This document shows positions 1 through 10,452 of a stretch of 64,000 nt of DNA, piece by piece. The notes under the pieces are model-generated. The model was given only the letters and a program-made list of their open reading frames with translations, searched no databases and was not told the DNA's origin. Each line of letters starts with the position of its first letter. Position 1 is the first letter of the stretch. The position numbers and the translations under genes were made by a program. The DNA is from Tsukamurella sp. 1534 (lineage in GTDB: Bacteria > Actinomycetota > Actinomycetes > Mycobacteriales > Mycobacteriaceae), in NCBI RefSeq assembly GCF_000312385.1, contig NZ_HE997626.1:2392405-2456404 (forward strand), read 5' to 3'.

Positions 1-893
1 GAGGCGACGGGGGCCCCGGGCCGGCCGGGGGCGCGCGCACCGTCGGGCGTGCCGCACCCGACCACGACCACCCGGCCGGGCGGCAGCGGCTTCGGCAGCT
101 CCTTGGGCGGCGCGACGGGGGCGTCCATGTCCGGGATGCCGCCGACGGGGATTGCCCGGTCGCGGTAGGCCTTGGACCAGGCCACGACGTTGTCGACGTA
201 GGAGTTCGACTGGTTGTAGGCGAACACCGCGACCCGTTGCCCGGATTCGGATTCGAGGCCGGAGGAGCTAGAGCACAGGTAGCGGGCGGCGCCGTAGGCG
301 GCGTCGCGGACGTTGTTGACGTCGGCGCGGCCGTCGCCGTTGTTGTCGCCGCCGAACAGCGACCAGGTGGTGGTGAGGAACTGCATGGGTCCCATGGCGC
401 GGGCGAATCCGGCGCCGTCGCGGATCACGGCGTTGCCGGCGAGCGAACCGTCGAGCACCGGGCCCTCGATGGGGGTCAGGGTGAGGCCGGAGGCGTCCAC
501 GTTGCCGCCGTCGGCGTGGCCGGATTCGATGCGGCCGATCGCGGCGACCAGGTTCCATTCGATCCCGCACGACGGGGCCTCGAGGGCCATCCGGTCGGCG
601 GCGGCCTTGTAGGCGGCGTACGCGGCGCCGGGGATGCCGAGCGGCCCGGGCGCCACCTTGACCGCCTCGGGCCGCGGCGGGATGGGGACGTGACGCGCGC
701 GGGGCGGGGGAGCGGCGTTCGACGGTGCCGGTGGCCGGATCCCGGCGACGCCCATGGGCGCCTGCGCCACGAGCTCGGGGCCGGAGGGCCGGGGAGCGGT
801 GCCGGGGCCCGACGGTGCGCCGTCCGCCCCGGACACACCGAGCAGCAGCGCGGCAGCGCCGGTCGCGGCCGCGGTGGCGCCGAACAGTCGCAC
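1..893 (-). CDS. Secreted lytic murein transglycosylase (partial, 3' end cut by window edge)
   Basis: Reading the complement from a GTG at 893 gives an open frame that runs off the left edge without a stop. It begins with a hydrophobic Ala/Leu-rich signal-like segment, followed by a Pro/Ala-rich linker. The folded domain then carries GIEWNLVAAIGRIESGHADGG, in which the Glu of RIESGH fits the catalytic acid of SLT/MltB-type transglycosylases, and further on GPMQFLTTTWSLFGGD and AVFAYNQSNSYVDNV, typical of the SLT_2-like fold. Such enzymes cleave glycan strands of exported peptidoglycan. A GGGGAGG Shine-Dalgarno sits about 5 nt before the GTG, which fixes the start. The C-terminal tail seen here is Pro-rich. 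It is divergent from nothing nearby; tmk upstream is on the same strand. The family is clear; the exact paralogue is not. Confidence 0.8.
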   Translation of the reverse strand, partial: MRLFGATAAATGAAALLLGVSGADGAPSGPGTAPRPSGPELVAQAPMGVAGIRPPAPSNAAPPPRARHVPIPPRPEAVKVAPGPLGIPGAAYAAYKAAADRMALEAPSCGIEWNLVAAIGRIESGHADGGNVDASGLTLTPIEGPVLDGSLAGNAVIRDGAGFARAMGPMQFLTTTWSLFGGDNNGDGRADVNNVRDAAYGAARYLCSSSSGLESESGQRVAVFAYNQSNSYVDNVVAWSKAYRDRAIPVGGIPDMDAPVAPPKELPKPLPPGRVVVVGCGTPDGARAPGRPGAPVA

Positions 894-1000
894 AGGTCCT
901 CCCCGTTACTGACGAGTCAGTTTCCGTGGCGGACGTTACTGCGCAGGAGCCCCGGTGCGTGTGGGACTTCAGTGAATATCAAAGGTGTTATTCAGGATCG

Positions 1001-1648
1001 CTACGCGGATGCAAGGTCCGCGACCGCGTCGGCCAGCGTCCCCGGCGCCTCGTCGGCGGCGTGCACGCGCCACGGGGAGACCCACTCGGCGGCGGCCAGG
1101 CCCGCGTACACCGCGCCCGTCCGGGTCTGCAGGCCGGCGTCCCGCTCGTAGGCGTCGCGGGCCCGCGACGCGTCGCCCGCCTCCCTGGACCGCGCCCGCT
1201 CCGCGGCGAGCGCCACCGGCACGTCGAGGTACACCTGCAGGTCGGGGACCGGCAGCGCGAACCGGCCGAACTCCAGGTCGCGGACCCACGCGGCGGCGGC
1301 GCCGTCGGCCCCCTCGCCGAGCCGCGCCGCGCTGTACGCCGCCGAGGACGCGGCGTACCGGTCCAGCAGCACCACGTCGTGGGCGTCGAGCAGATCGCGG
1401 ATCTCGCCGGCGGCGTCCCGTCGGTCCAGGGCGAACAGCAGCCCCATCCCGTACACGGAGGCCGTCGCGTCGCCGTGGCCGCCGCGCAGGGCCTCGGCCG
1501 CGAGGTCGGCGTGCACGGACCGGCCGTACCGCGGGAAGGCGAGCGCGGCCACCGTCAGGCCGCGGCCGGTGAGCCGTTCCGTGACCGCGCGGGTCAGGGT
1601 GTTCTTGCCGGCGCCGTCGAGCCCCTCGACCGCCACGAGTGTCGACAT
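1001..1648 (-). CDS. tmk: Thymidylate kinase
   Basis: dTMP kinase phosphorylates dTMP to dTDP with ATP in the cytosol, an essential step of dTTP synthesis. The 215-residue product opens with STLVAVEGLDGAGKNTLTR, the P-loop (GxxGxGKxT form with Asn where many bacteria have Thr/Ser). DRYAASSAAYSAA matches the DR(Y/W) dTMP-binding segment. The length fits the family. The ATG at 1648 is chosen because the P-loop must lie within the first 20 residues. The gene is divergent from mtrA, with about 50 nt between starts. Rv3247c occupies the same position beside mtrA in M. tuberculosis, which supports the symbol. The remaining uncertainty is small. Confidence 0.93.
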   Translation of the reverse strand: MSTLVAVEGLDGAGKNTLTRAVTERLTGRGLTVAALAFPRYGRSVHADLAAEALRGGHGDATASVYGMGLLFALDRRDAAGEIRDLLDAHDVVLLDRYAASSAAYSAARLGEGADGAAAAWVRDLEFGRFALPVPDLQVYLDVPVALAAERARSREAGDASRARDAYERDAGLQTRTGAVYAGLAAAEWVSPWRVHAADEAPGTLADAVADLASA

Positions 1649-1700
1649 GACAGTCGATGATAGGTGTCGTACGGGCGGGAACCTCGTCCGCAGTGACAAT

Positions 1701-2387
1701 ATGGACGGCATGAAACCCCGCATCCTGGTGATCGACGACGATCCCGCGCTGGCAGAGATGCTCACCATCGTGCTGCGCAACGAGGGCTTCGACTCCATGG
1801 TCGTCGGCGACGGCACGCAGGCGCTGAGCGCCGCGCGCGAGTTCCGGCCCGATCTGGTGCTGCTCGACCTCATGCTGCCGGGCATGAACGGCATCGACGT
1901 GTGCCGCGTGCTGCGCGCGGATTCGTCGGTCCCCATCGTCATGCTCACGGCGAAGGCCGACACGGTGGACGTGGTGCTGGGGCTGGAGTCCGGCGCGGAC
2001 GACTACGTGATCAAGCCGTTCAAGCCGAAGGAGCTGGTGGCCCGGGTGCGCGCCCGGCTGCGCCGCACCGCCGACGAGCCCGGCGAGCTGCTGTCCATCG
2101 GCAACGTGATCATCGACGTACCCGCGCACAAGGTCACCCGCGACGGGGAGCTCATCTCCCTCACGCCCACCGAGTTCGACCTGCTGGTCACCATGGCCCG
2201 CAAGCCGCGTCAGGTGTTCACCCGCGACGTGCTGCTCGAGCAGGTGTGGGGCTACCGGCATCCCGCGGACACGCGCCTCGTCAACGTCCACATCCAGCGT
2301 CTTCGAGCGAAGATCGAGAAGGATCCGGAGAACCCGGAGATCGTGCTCACGCTGAGAGGGGTCGGCTACAAGGCCGGTCCGGCGTGA
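1701..2387 (+). CDS. mtrA: Response regulator MtrA (OmpR family)
   Basis: MtrA is the DNA-binding response regulator of the MtrAB system, which couples cell division, envelope remodelling and dnaA/rpf-type promoters in Mycobacteriales. The 228-residue product has an N-terminal receiver domain with the acidic pocket at IDDDP and the phospho-acceptor Asp56 in [11 protein letters not shown], Thr in VMLTAKA, Lys in IKPFKPKE, and a C-terminal winged helix ([26 protein letters not shown]). It is nearly residue-for-residue the mycobacterial protein as I recall it. The start at 1701 (MDGMKPR) mirrors the M. tuberculosis start; an ATG at 1710 is possible. Its stop overlaps the start of mtrB (GTGA), so the two are translationally coupled. 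Confidence 0.97.
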   Translation: MDGMKPRILVIDDDPALAEMLTIVLRNEGFDSMVVGDGTQALSAAREFRPDLVLLDLMLPGMNGIDVCRVLRADSSVPIVMLTAKADTVDVVLGLESGADDYVIKPFKPKELVARVRARLRRTADEPGELLSIGNVIIDVPAHKVTRDGELISLTPTEFDLLVTMARKPRQVFTRDVLLEQVWGYRHPADTRLVNVHIQRLRAKIEKDPENPEIVLTLRGVGYKAGPA

Positions 2388-4072
2388 TCGATGACGCCCG
2401 CGTCGCGCTGCGGCGGCTCCGGCAGCGGGAACCCGCGGATCTGCTGCGGGACGGGGCCCGGCTGGTGGGCCTCGGCGCCACCTGGGTCGGGCAGCTGTGG
2501 CGGCGTTCGCTGCAGCTGCGGGTGGTCACGTCGACCCTGGCCCTGAGCCTGACGGTGCTGCTGCTCCTGGGGTTCGTGCTCACCTCGCAGATCGCGAACC
2601 AGCTGATCCAGGCCAAGCTGGCCGCGGGCGAGGAGGAGACGGCGCGGGTCAAGCAGAACGTCGAGATCGCGCTGAGCCGTGCGGAGCCCCGCAACGACGG
2701 GGTGGAGGCCACGCTGCGGAGCGTGAAGTCGAGCCTGGTCTCGCAGGGCCTCGACTCGGGCACCTCGACGGCCCGCTCGGGCAACTACGACCCGGTGCTC
2801 ATCGTCCCGCACGGCGCGGGCCGCCCGCCCACGGTGATCGGCGCGGAGAGCGAGGTGCCGCAGTCGTTGCAGACGTTCGTGCGGAGCGGGCAGACGGCCT
2901 ATCAGCACGCCTCGGTCACCGACAGCACCGGCCGGTACGGCAAGGTGCTCGTGATCGGCACGCCGGTGCAGTCCGCGGTGCAGGGCCTGGAGCTGTACCT
3001 GGTGTTCCCCCTGACCCAGGAGGAGGACACGCTGCGGCTGATGCAGCGGACCCTGCTCACCGGCGCCGCGGTGCTGCTGGTGCTGCTGGCCGCGGTGAGC
3101 ATGCTGGTCGCGCGGCAGGTGGTGCTGCCGGTCCGGTCGGCGGCGCGGATCGCCGTGCGGTTCGCGGAGGGCCGGCTCAAGGAGCGCATGCCGGTGCGCG
3201 GCGAGGACGACATCGCGCGCCTGGCCATGAGCTTCAACGACATGGCCGAATCGCTGTCCAAGCAGATCAACCAGCTGGAGGAGTTCGGCAACCTGCAACG
3301 CCAGTTCACCTCGGACGTCTCGCACGAGCTGCGCACGCCGTTGACCACGGTGCGGATGGCGGCGGACATGATCGCCGACTCCGCCGACGAGCTGGACCCG
3401 GGGCTGCGCCGCACCACGGAGCTCATGGTCACCGAGCTGGACCGGTTCGAGACGCTGCTCGCGGAGCTGCTGGAGATCTCCCGGCACGACGCGGGCGTCG
3501 CCGAGCTGCACGCCGAGCAGATCGACGTCGCGGTGCCGATCGCGTCCGCCGTGTCGACGGTCCGGCACATCGCGGAGGAGACCGGGACCGAGCTCATCGT
3601 CGACCTGCCGGACGACCCGGTGGTCCTGGAGGCGGACACCCGCCGCGTCGAGCGGGTGCTGCGCAACCTGTTGGCCAACGCCATCGACCACAGCGAGGGC
3701 AAGCCGGTGATCCTCACCATGCGGGCCGACGACGACGCGGTCGCGGTGACGGTCCGCGACTACGGCGTGGGCCTGCGCCCGGGCGAGGAGAAGCTGGTGT
3801 TCAACCGGTTCTGGCGCTCGGACCCGTCGCGCGTGCGCCGTTCCGGTGGCACGGGCCTGGGCCTCGCGATCAGCATCGAGGACGCCCGGTTGCACAACGG
3901 CCGCCTCGAGGCGTGGGGCGACCCGGGCCACGGCTCCTGTTTCCGGCTCACCCTGCCCCGCAAGCGCGGGCACAAGGTTCTGGTCAGCCCGTTGCCGCTC
4001 AAGCCCACGTTCCGCGGCGCGGCCCGTGCGGCGGCCGCCCGGGAGGAAGGGGATTCCGATGCCGATGCGTGA
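2384..4072 (+). CDS. mtrB: Sensor histidine kinase MtrB
   Basis: MtrB is the membrane sensor kinase that phosphorylates MtrA. The 562-residue product has a cytoplasmic N-tail, a first membrane helix near residues 45-65 ([19 protein letters not shown]), a roughly 150-residue extracytoplasmic domain, a second helix ([20 protein letters not shown]), a HAMP linker, a HisKA helix with the phospho-acceptor His314 in SHELRTPL, and a HATPase domain with N box ([12 protein letters not shown]), DYGVGL and [10 protein letters not shown]. The GTG at 2384 overlaps the mtrA stop. The 3' end overlaps lpqB by 14 nt, giving a tight mtrA-mtrB-lpqB operon as in mycobacteria. All catalytic motifs are intact. Confidence 0.96.
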   Translation: MIDDARVALRRLRQREPADLLRDGARLVGLGATWVGQLWRRSLQLRVVTSTLALSLTVLLLLGFVLTSQIANQLIQAKLAAGEEETARVKQNVEIALSRAEPRNDGVEATLRSVKSSLVSQGLDSGTSTARSGNYDPVLIVPHGAGRPPTVIGAESEVPQSLQTFVRSGQTAYQHASVTDSTGRYGKVLVIGTPVQSAVQGLELYLVFPLTQEEDTLRLMQRTLLTGAAVLLVLLAAVSMLVARQVVLPVRSAARIAVRFAEGRLKERMPVRGEDDIARLAMSFNDMAESLSKQINQLEEFGNLQRQFTSDVSHELRTPLTTVRMAADMIADSADELDPGLRRTTELMVTELDRFETLLAELLEISRHDAGVAELHAEQIDVAVPIASAVSTVRHIAEETGTELIVDLPDDPVVLEADTRRVERVLRNLLANAIDHSEGKPVILTMRADDDAVAVTVRDYGVGLRPGEEKLVFNRFWRSDPSRVRRSGGTGLGLAISIEDARLHNGRLEAWGDPGHGSCFRLTLPRKRGHKVLVSPLPLKPTFRGAARAAAAREEGDSDADA

Positions 4073-5867
4073 ACGGCGCATCTGCGCGCTGCTGGCCGCG
4101 TTCGTGGCGATGACCGTCGTGCTTGCGGGGTGCGCGACGATCCCCGATTCGACCAGCCCGAAGGTGGTACCGGACCTGGGTGGCGATCCGTCGCCCGCGC
4201 AGAACGTCGGGCCGCGACGGGACGCGGCGCCCGAGCTGATCGTCCGCGATTTCCTCAAGGCGAACGCGCTGGCCGACAACAACTACGCCGCGTCCCGCAA
4301 GTTCGTGCTGCAGGCAGGCGCGGCGGGCTGGCAGGTGCCCACGCCGGCCATCGTGGTCAAGAACATCGACGTGATCCCCACCGAGCGCACGGACGCGATG
4401 ATGAAGCTGACCATCCGCGCGCAGGCCACGGGCTTCTTCGGCGCGGACGGCACCTTCGAGCCGACCGCGCAGTCGGTGACCCAGGCCGTGCAGCTGGTGA
4501 TGGACAACGGCCAGTGGCGGGTGCAGGGGCTCAGCGCGGTGACCACGAAGGCGGGCGACGTCCAGCTGCGGATGATCGACGTGGACCAGTTCCGCGACGT
4601 GTACAAGCGCCACGTGCTGTACTTCCCGGACCCGACGGGCCGCACCCTCGTCCCGGACGCGCGCTGGCTCGCCAGCCCGCGCTCGAAGTTGGCCGCCGAT
4701 CTGCTGATGCTGCTGGTCCGGGGTCCGCGGGAGACCCTCAAGGACGCCGTGTTCACGCCGTTCGGCAGCAACGCGGCGGTGCGCGGCTCGGTCACCGACG
4801 CGCAGGGCGAGCAGCGCGACCCGGGTGTCGGCTTCGCCGGCGTGCGGGTGGACTTCACCGGGGTGCCGCACGTCGACCCGGACGCGGCCAAGCTGCTCGC
4901 GGGCCAGGTGGTGTGGACGCTCGCGGGCGCCGACGTGCAGGGCCCGTACGTGATCACCGTCGACGGGACTCCGCTCGACGACAAGCACGCGTCGGGCTGG
5001 AACGCCAACGACGTCGCGTCGACCAGCCCGAACTCCTCGTCGGATCTCGCGGTGGGCCTGCACGGTGTGCTCGACGGCAGGTTCGTCAAGGTCGCCGGCC
5101 AGCAGGTGACGTCCGTCGCCGGTCCGCTGGGCGCCGCGACGACGGTCCGCTCGGTGGGCCTGTCGGCGTCGGGCAGGCAGGTCGCGGCGGTGCAGGACAC
5201 GGGGGCCCGCGGCGGCCCCGGCACGTCGCTGTCGATCGGCCCGTACGGCGGGGTGCCCAACCAGGTGCTCTCGGCGGGAACCATGACGCGGCCGTCGTGG
5301 ATGCCCGACGAGGCCACCGTCTGGACGGTGCTCGACGGTGCGCGCGTGGTCCGGCTGCGGCAGGACCAGTCGACGGGGGAGGTCAGCACCACGGACGTGG
5401 ACACCGCGGAGGTCGGTGCCGTCGCCCCGGGGCCGATCACGGAGCTGCGGCTGTCCCGCGACGGCGTGCGGGTGGCGATGGTCGTGGGCGGCAAGGTCGT
5501 GGTGGGTGTCGTGGTGACGCTGCCGACGGGCCAGACCCGCGTCGTGCGGGTGCAGCCGGTGGTCACCGACCGCGAGCTGGTGGCGTCGTCGGTGGACTGG
5601 CAGACGGGCGACTCGTTCGTGGTGGGCCGCAATACCACCGATTCGCCGGTGCTCACGGTGCACTACGACTCGGGGGACGCGGCGCCGCTGCCCAGCCGCA
5701 ACCTGTCGCCGCCGGTCACCAACATCGCGGCCTCGGCGAACACGATCTACGCCACGGACACGTCGGGGGTGTGGGACATCGGCGTCGGGCCCGAGGTGGG
5801 CACCCCGTACTGGAACCAGGTGGATCCGCTGGCCGGGGGCCGGGCGAATCCGGTGCTGCCGGGATAG
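4059..5867 (+). CDS. lpqB: Lipoprotein LpqB (MtrAB accessory protein)
   Basis: LpqB is a lipoprotein that interacts with the extracellular part of MtrB and tunes MtrAB signalling. The 602-residue product has a basic N-terminus, a hydrophobic stretch and a lipobox VVLAGC with Cys25 as the lipidated residue. A GerMN-type domain follows (around residues 60-330, with [18 protein letters not shown]), and then a beta-propeller-like C-terminal region with repeated hydrophobic strands. The ATG at 4059 lies 6 nt after a GGAGGAAGGGG Shine-Dalgarno; an ATG at 4065 is the alternative. It is the third gene of the overlapping mtrAB operon, which confirms the identity. Confidence 0.95.
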   Translation: MPMRERRICALLAAFVAMTVVLAGCATIPDSTSPKVVPDLGGDPSPAQNVGPRRDAAPELIVRDFLKANALADNNYAASRKFVLQAGAAGWQVPTPAIVVKNIDVIPTERTDAMMKLTIRAQATGFFGADGTFEPTAQSVTQAVQLVMDNGQWRVQGLSAVTTKAGDVQLRMIDVDQFRDVYKRHVLYFPDPTGRTLVPDARWLASPRSKLAADLLMLLVRGPRETLKDAVFTPFGSNAAVRGSVTDAQGEQRDPGVGFAGVRVDFTGVPHVDPDAAKLLAGQVVWTLAGADVQGPYVITVDGTPLDDKHASGWNANDVASTSPNSSSDLAVGLHGVLDGRFVKVAGQQVTSVAGPLGAATTVRSVGLSASGRQVAAVQDTGARGGPGTSLSIGPYGGVPNQVLSAGTMTRPSWMPDEATVWTVLDGARVVRLRQDQSTGEVSTTDVDTAEVGAVAPGPITELRLSRDGVRVAMVVGGKVVVGVVVTLPTGQTRVVRVQPVVTDRELVASSVDWQTGDSFVVGRNTTDSPVLTVHYDSGDAAPLPSRNLSPPVTNIAASANTIYATDTSGVWDIGVGPEVGTPYWNQVDPLAGGRANPVLPG

Positions 5868-5971
5868 GCGCTCGACGTTCCGGGTCCACAGCTGCGCGCC
5901 GGTGACCTCGGCAGTCGCTGCTCCGCGCGGTTTCGCCCACCCGGTCGTGGTCGGAGCGGAATACTCGATGC

Positions 5972-6655
5972 GTGGGGATCGCTCGGGGGACGATCAAGGG
6001 GATCATCGGTGGCGTCGACGACCTCGTCGATCTGGCGGTGCCGCGCACGTGCGGCGGCTGCGGCGCGCCGGGGGTGCGCTGGTGCGGGCGCTGCGAGGCG
6101 GCGTTGCACGACGTGCCGGCCCGGATCCGGACGACCGTGGAGACCGGGGTGCCCGTGTGGACGCTGGGCCGGTACGACGGTGCGCGGCGCCGCGCGGTGC
6201 TGCAGCTCAAGGAGCGGGGCAGGGGAGACCTGGCGGTCCCGCTGGGCCGGGCGGTGGCGCACGCCGTGCTGCACCTGCGGGCGTGGGGCGAGGTGGACGG
6301 TGCGGCCGTGACCCTGGTGCCGGCCCCCACGACGGCGTGGGCCGCGCGCCGTCGCGGTGGCGACGTGGTGACCGCCGTGTGCCGGTCCGCGGCGCGGACC
6401 GCGGCGCCGGTGTGCCCCGTGGCGGTGTCGCCGGTCCTGCGCTCGGTGCACGCCGCGGTGTCCGTGGGCCTGGGCGCGGGGGCGCGGGCCCGGAACGCGC
6501 GCGGGACGGTGCGGGTGCGGTCGCTGCCCGCGCCGGGGGCCGTCGTCCTGGTCGACGACGTGGTGACCACGGGCGCGACGCTCGCGGAGTCCGTGGCGGC
6601 CCTGGCCCGGCGGGGCGTGGCGGTCGCCGCTGCGCTGACGGTGGCCGCGGCGTGA
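5972..6655 (+). CDS. ComF family phosphoribosyltransferase-like protein
   Basis: The 227-residue protein begins with a Cys-rich zinc-ribbon-like segment (CGGCGAPGVRWCGRC) and ends with a type I PRTase fold whose PRPP loop reads VVLVDDVVTTGATLAE, the hallmark of the ComF family. In Gram-positive bacteria ComF takes part in DNA uptake, but in mycolic-acid bacteria the role is undefined. It follows lpqB by 104 nt and precedes hpf, the order of Rv3242c in M. tuberculosis. The GTG at 5972 is the best start, because the zinc ribbon begins about 27 residues later. Competence should not be inferred from this gene alone. Confidence 0.88.
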   Translation: MGIARGTIKGIIGGVDDLVDLAVPRTCGGCGAPGVRWCGRCEAALHDVPARIRTTVETGVPVWTLGRYDGARRRAVLQLKERGRGDLAVPLGRAVAHAVLHLRAWGEVDGAAVTLVPAPTTAWAARRRGGDVVTAVCRSAARTAAPVCPVAVSPVLRSVHAAVSVGLGAGARARNARGTVRVRSLPAPGAVVLVDDVVTTGATLAESVAALARRGVAVAAALTVAAA

Positions 6656-6883
6656 CGTCGCAGTGAACTCACAGGGACGAAATCCTGGCGGGCTCGTGCG
6701 GTCCGGGCTATGTTCGGTGGTACCTTTCCCGGCTCGCAGGATCGGAGGTGATGTCACACCCTCCTGGCGCCGCGCAGTCCGCCCGGCGTTCGAATCCAAG
6801 CCCTTGCTCGAAGCGCGTCTGACCACGTTCGGACTGGTGATCCGCGAACGAGTGCCTCGCGAGGGCCGCACGAAAGGTTTCAC

Positions 6884-7609
6884 ATGACCCTTCTGTCTCC
6901 GCGTGATACGAACCGCGCCAATGCGACCCCCACAGTCGAAGTCGACCCCTTCCGCGAACCCGGCCACCTGGCCGACGAGCGCGACAAGGAACTCCTCTCC
7001 CCCCACGCTCCGGTGGCCGTCGACGGCCGCAACGTGGAGGTGCCCGCGCACTTCCGCGCCTACCTGGAGGACAAGCTCGCCCGACTGGAGCGGTACCGCA
7101 CCACCATCACGATGTTCGAGGTCAGCCTGTTCCACGAGCCGAACCGGCGGCAGTTGAAGAACTGCCAGCGGCTGGAGCTCACGGTCCGCGGCAAGGGCGG
7201 CGTCGCCCGGGCCGAGGCGTCCGCGGACAACTTCTACGCGGCCTTCGAGACGGCGCTGAGCCGCCTGCAGAGCCGCCTGCGCAAGGCCGCCGACAGGAAG
7301 AAGGTGCACTACGGCAACCACCGGCCGGTGTCGGTGGCGGAGGCGACGGCACCGTCGGCCCTGCCCGACGCGCCGGTCGAGTCCGGCGAGGACGCGGATC
7401 CGTACGCCGCGTACGTCGAGGATCACCAGCCCGGGCAGATCGTGCGCATCAAGGATCACCCGGGTGCGCCGATGACGGTCGACGACGCGCTGTACCAGAT
7501 GGAGCTGGTGGGCCACGACTTCTTCCTGTTCTTCGACAAGGAGACCGAGAAGCCGTCCGTGGTGTACCGGCGGAAGGCGTTCGACTACGGCCTCCTCCGC
7601 CTGACCTGA
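6884..7609 (+). CDS. hpf: Ribosome hibernation promoting factor, long form
   Basis: Long-form HPF binds the 30S decoding centre and dimerises 70S ribosomes through its C-terminal domain, protecting them during stress or stationary phase. The 241-residue protein has a charged N-terminal extension, an HPF/RaiA beta-alpha-beta domain (VDGRNVEVPAHFRAYLEDK... with many basic residues) and a C-terminal dimerisation domain (PMTVDDALYQMELVGHDFFLFFDKETEKPSVVYRRK). Its length matches actinobacterial long forms. A GAAAGG-type ribosome site precedes the ATG at 6884. The 228-nt gap after comF leaves room for its own stress-responsive promoter. A strong hairpin terminator follows. Rv3241c is the equivalent. 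Confidence 0.95.
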   Translation: MTLLSPRDTNRANATPTVEVDPFREPGHLADERDKELLSPHAPVAVDGRNVEVPAHFRAYLEDKLARLERYRTTITMFEVSLFHEPNRRQLKNCQRLELTVRGKGGVARAEASADNFYAAFETALSRLQSRLRKAADRKKVHYGNHRPVSVAEATAPSALPDAPVESGEDADPYAAYVEDHQPGQIVRIKDHPGAPMTVDDALYQMELVGHDFFLFFDKETEKPSVVYRRKAFDYGLLRLT

Positions 7610-7625
7610 CGTTTCGCCTACGATG

Positions 7626-7656
7626 GATCCCGGTCGCCGTCACGGCGGCCGGGATC
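7626..7656 (+). terminator. Hairpin terminator after hpf
   Basis: A 14-bp stem with one G-U pair (GATCCCGGTCGCCG / CGGCGGCCGGGATC) and a 3-nt loop lies 17 nt after the hpf stop and is followed by the T-rich TGTTGTGT. It separates hpf from secA1, so secA1 should have its own promoter in the remaining 40 nt or read through the hairpin. Confidence 0.7.
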
Positions 7657-7696
7657 TGTTGTGTAGATCGTTCGCGTACAAGATTGAGGTTGCTCA

Positions 7697-10411
7697 GTGG
7701 TTCTTTCCAAGGTGCTGCGGTTCGGCGAGGGCCGGGTGGTCAAGCGGCTCGACGGCCTTGCCTCCTACGTGGAGGGCATGGAGGACGAGTACGGGGCCCT
7801 GACGGACGAGCAGCTCCGGGCGAAGACGGACGACTTCCGTGCGCGCCTGGAGAAGGGCGAGACCCTCGACGACATCCTCCCCGAGGCGTTCGCCGCGGCC
7901 CGTGAGGCGTCGTGGCGCGTGCTGGGCCAGAAGCCGTACCACGTGCAGATCATGGGCGCGGGCGCGCTGCACCACGGCGACATCGCGGAGATGAAGACCG
8001 GTGAGGGCAAGACCCTGACCTCGGTGATGGCCGCCTACCTCAACGCGCTGTCCGGCGACGGGGTGCACCTGGTCACGACGAACGACTACCTCGCCAAGCG
8101 CGACGCGGATTGGATGGGCCGCGTGCACCGCTTCCTGGGCCTCGAGGTGGACTGCATTCTGGCGGGCCAGGATCCGGACCGCCGGCGGGTGGCCTACGCG
8201 GCGGACATCACCTACGGCACGAACAACGAGTTCGGCTTCGACTACCTGCGTGACAACATGGCGCACAGCACCGAGGAGCTGGTGCAGCGCGGTCACAACT
8301 ACGCCATCGTCGACGAGGTGGACTCGATCCTCATCGACGAGGCCCGTACGCCGCTCATCATCTCGGGCCCCGCGGACGCCTCCAGCAAGTGGTACACGGA
8401 GTTCGCGCGCATCGTTCCGCTGATGGAGAAGGACACCCACTACGAGGTGGACATCCGGAAGAAGACGATCGGCGTGAACGAGGAGGGCGTCGAGCTGGTC
8501 GAGGATCAGCTGGGCATCGAGAACCTCTACGACGCGCAGAACTCGCTGCTGGTGAGCTACCTCAACAACGCCATCAAGGCGAAGGAGCTCTACGAGCGCG
8601 ACAAGGACTACATCGTGCGCTCGGGCGAGGTGCTCATCGTCGACGAGTTCACGGGCCGTGTGCTTCCCGGCCGCCGCTTCAACGAGGGCATGCACCAGGC
8701 GCTCGAGGCGAAGGAGGCCGTGGAGATCCAGGCGGAGAACCAGACCCTCGCCACGATCACCCTGCAGAACTACTTCCGTCTCTACGACAAGCTCGCGGGT
8801 ATGACCGGTACGGCCGAGACCGAGGCCGCGGAGCTGCACCAGATCTACAAGCTGGGCGTGGTGCCGATCCCCACGAACAAGCCGATGATCCGCAAGGACC
8901 AGACGGACCTCATCTACAAGACCGAGGAGGCGAAGTTCGCGGCGATCGTCGACGACATCGCCGAGCGGCACGAGAAGGGCCAGCCGGTGCTCATCGGCAC
9001 CACCTCGGTCGAGCGGTCCGAGTACCTGTCGCGGCAGCTCGAGAAGAAGAAGATCCCGCACACCGTGCTGAACGCCAAGTTCCACGAGCAGGAGGCGGCG
9101 ATCATCGCGAAGGCCGGCACGCCCGGCGCCGTCACGGTGGCCACCAACATGGCCGGCCGCGGTACCGACGTGGTGCTCGGCGGCAACCCGGACATCCTCG
9201 CCGACCTGGAGCTGCGTGACCGCGGCCTGGATCCGGTGGAGACGGCGGAGGAGTACGAGGCTGCGTGGGACGAGACCATCGAGAAGGTCAAGACGGCGTC
9301 CAAGGCCGCGGGCGACAAGGTCCGCGACGCCGGCGGCCTGTACGTGCTCGGCACGGAGCGCCACGAGTCGCGCCGGATCGACAACCAGCTGCGCGGCCGC
9401 TCGGGTCGCCAGGGCGATCCGGGGGAGTCCCGGTTCTACCTCAGCCTCGGTGACGAGTTGATGCGGCGCTTCAACGGCGCCCAGATCGAGGCGTGGATGA
9501 ACCGGGTGAGCCTGCCCGACGACGTGCCGATCGACAACAAGTTCGTCTCCCGCGCCATCCGCAGTGCGCAGACCCAGGTCGAGCAGCAGAACTTCGAGGT
9601 CCGCAAGAACGTCCTCAAGTACGACGACGTGCAGAACGAGCAGCGCAAGGTCATCTACGACGAGCGTCGTAAGATCCTGCGCGGCGAGGACCTGTTCGAC
9701 CAGGTCAACCACATGACCGACGACGTGGTCTCCGCGTACGTGGACGGCGCCACCTCGACGGGCTACGTGGAGGACTGGGACCTCGAGGAGCTGTGGACCG
9801 CGCTCAAGACGCTGTACCCGATCCAGCTCGACTGGAAGAAGGTCGTCGGCGAGGACGAGAACGGCGACCGCGACGAGATCACCAGCGCCGAGCTCAAGGA
9901 CGTCCTGCTCAAGGACATCCACGAGGCGTACGACAAGCACCAGGAGTCCGTGGAGGTCGCGGCCGGCGAGGGCACGATGCGTCAGGTCGAGCGCTCGGTG
10001 CTGCTGTCCGTGCTGGATCAGAAGTGGCGCGAGCACCTCTACGAGATGGACTACCTCAAGGAGGGCATCGGCCTGCGCCAGATCGCGCAGCGCGACCCGG
10101 TGGTCGAGTACCAGCGCGAGGGCTACGACATGTTCAACGGCATGCTCGAGGGCCTCAAGGAGGAGTCGGTCTCCACGCTGTTCAAGGTGCAGGTGCAGGA
10201 GCCCGAGGAGGGCGCCGCCGCCGAGGGCGGGGCGGCGCTGTCGAGCCCGCTGCCCGAGCCGACGCCGGAGCAGATGACGCTGTCGGGCCCGTCCGAGTCG
10301 GGCGCGGCCACGGAGATCGCGCAGACCGCCGACGAGCCGCAGGGCACCCGTGCCGAGCGCCGCGCCGCCAAGCGCGACGCGGACCGCAAGGCCAAGCACC
10401 GCCGCGGCTAG
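7697..10411 (+). CDS. secA1: Preprotein translocase ATPase SecA1
   Basis: SecA is the essential motor that drives proteins through SecYEG. The 904-residue product shows the Walker A region ([13 protein letters not shown]), Walker B ([24 protein letters not shown]), the preprotein cross-linking domain, NBD2 ([34 protein letters not shown]) and the helical scaffold. The C-terminus is Ala/Glu-rich and basic (ending AKHRRG) and lacks the zinc-binding Cys motif of E. coli SecA, as expected for actinobacterial SecA1. The GTG start at 7697 follows TTGAGGT. Its position between hpf and the acyltransferase, and the length, distinguish it from the shorter accessory SecA2. Confidence 0.97.
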   Translation: MVLSKVLRFGEGRVVKRLDGLASYVEGMEDEYGALTDEQLRAKTDDFRARLEKGETLDDILPEAFAAAREASWRVLGQKPYHVQIMGAGALHHGDIAEMKTGEGKTLTSVMAAYLNALSGDGVHLVTTNDYLAKRDADWMGRVHRFLGLEVDCILAGQDPDRRRVAYAADITYGTNNEFGFDYLRDNMAHSTEELVQRGHNYAIVDEVDSILIDEARTPLIISGPADASSKWYTEFARIVPLMEKDTHYEVDIRKKTIGVNEEGVELVEDQLGIENLYDAQNSLLVSYLNNAIKAKELYERDKDYIVRSGEVLIVDEFTGRVLPGRRFNEGMHQALEAKEAVEIQAENQTLATITLQNYFRLYDKLAGMTGTAETEAAELHQIYKLGVVPIPTNKPMIRKDQTDLIYKTEEAKFAAIVDDIAERHEKGQPVLIGTTSVERSEYLSRQLEKKKIPHTVLNAKFHEQEAAIIAKAGTPGAVTVATNMAGRGTDVVLGGNPDILADLELRDRGLDPVETAEEYEAAWDETIEKVKTASKAAGDKVRDAGGLYVLGTERHESRRIDNQLRGRSGRQGDPGESRFYLSLGDELMRRFNGAQIEAWMNRVSLPDDVPIDNKFVSRAIRSAQTQVEQQNFEVRKNVLKYDDVQNEQRKVIYDERRKILRGEDLFDQVNHMTDDVVSAYVDGATSTGYVEDWDLEELWTALKTLYPIQLDWKKVVGEDENGDRDEITSAELKDVLLKDIHEAYDKHQESVEVAAGEGTMRQVERSVLLSVLDQKWREHLYEMDYLKEGIGLRQIAQRDPVVEYQREGYDMFNGMLEGLKEESVSTLFKVQVQEPEEGAAAEGGAALSSPLPEPTPEQMTLSGPSESGAATEIAQTADEPQGTRAERRAAKRDADRKAKHRRG

Positions 10412-10429
10412 TCACGACGGAGTCTCGGG

Positions 10430-10452
10430 AAGGGCGGCTACTTGCCGCCCTT
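10430..10452. terminator. Bidirectional terminator between secA1 and plsC-like gene
   Basis: AAGGGCGGC-TACTT-GCCGCCCTT forms a perfect 9-bp stem, with CTT after it on the plus strand. It overlaps the last codons of the convergent acyltransferase gene (encoding Lys-Lys-Gly-Gly-Lys-stop), so one element probably ends both transcripts. Confidence 0.65.

Noticed and set aside
968-2291. Long antisense frames over tmk/mtrA and similar long frames over most genes
   Set aside because: High GC gives long open frames on the opposite strand; they are Arg/His/Pro-rich and lack domains, while the sense frame carries all motifs.
5972-6655. Evidence for natural competence from the ComF-like gene
   Set aside because: The gene is part of the conserved actinobacterial block and no other competence gene is present.
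6663-6887. 74-codon open frame between comF and hpf
   Set aside because: No ribosome site, no recognisable composition or motif; it fills an untranslated leader and overlaps the hpf start.
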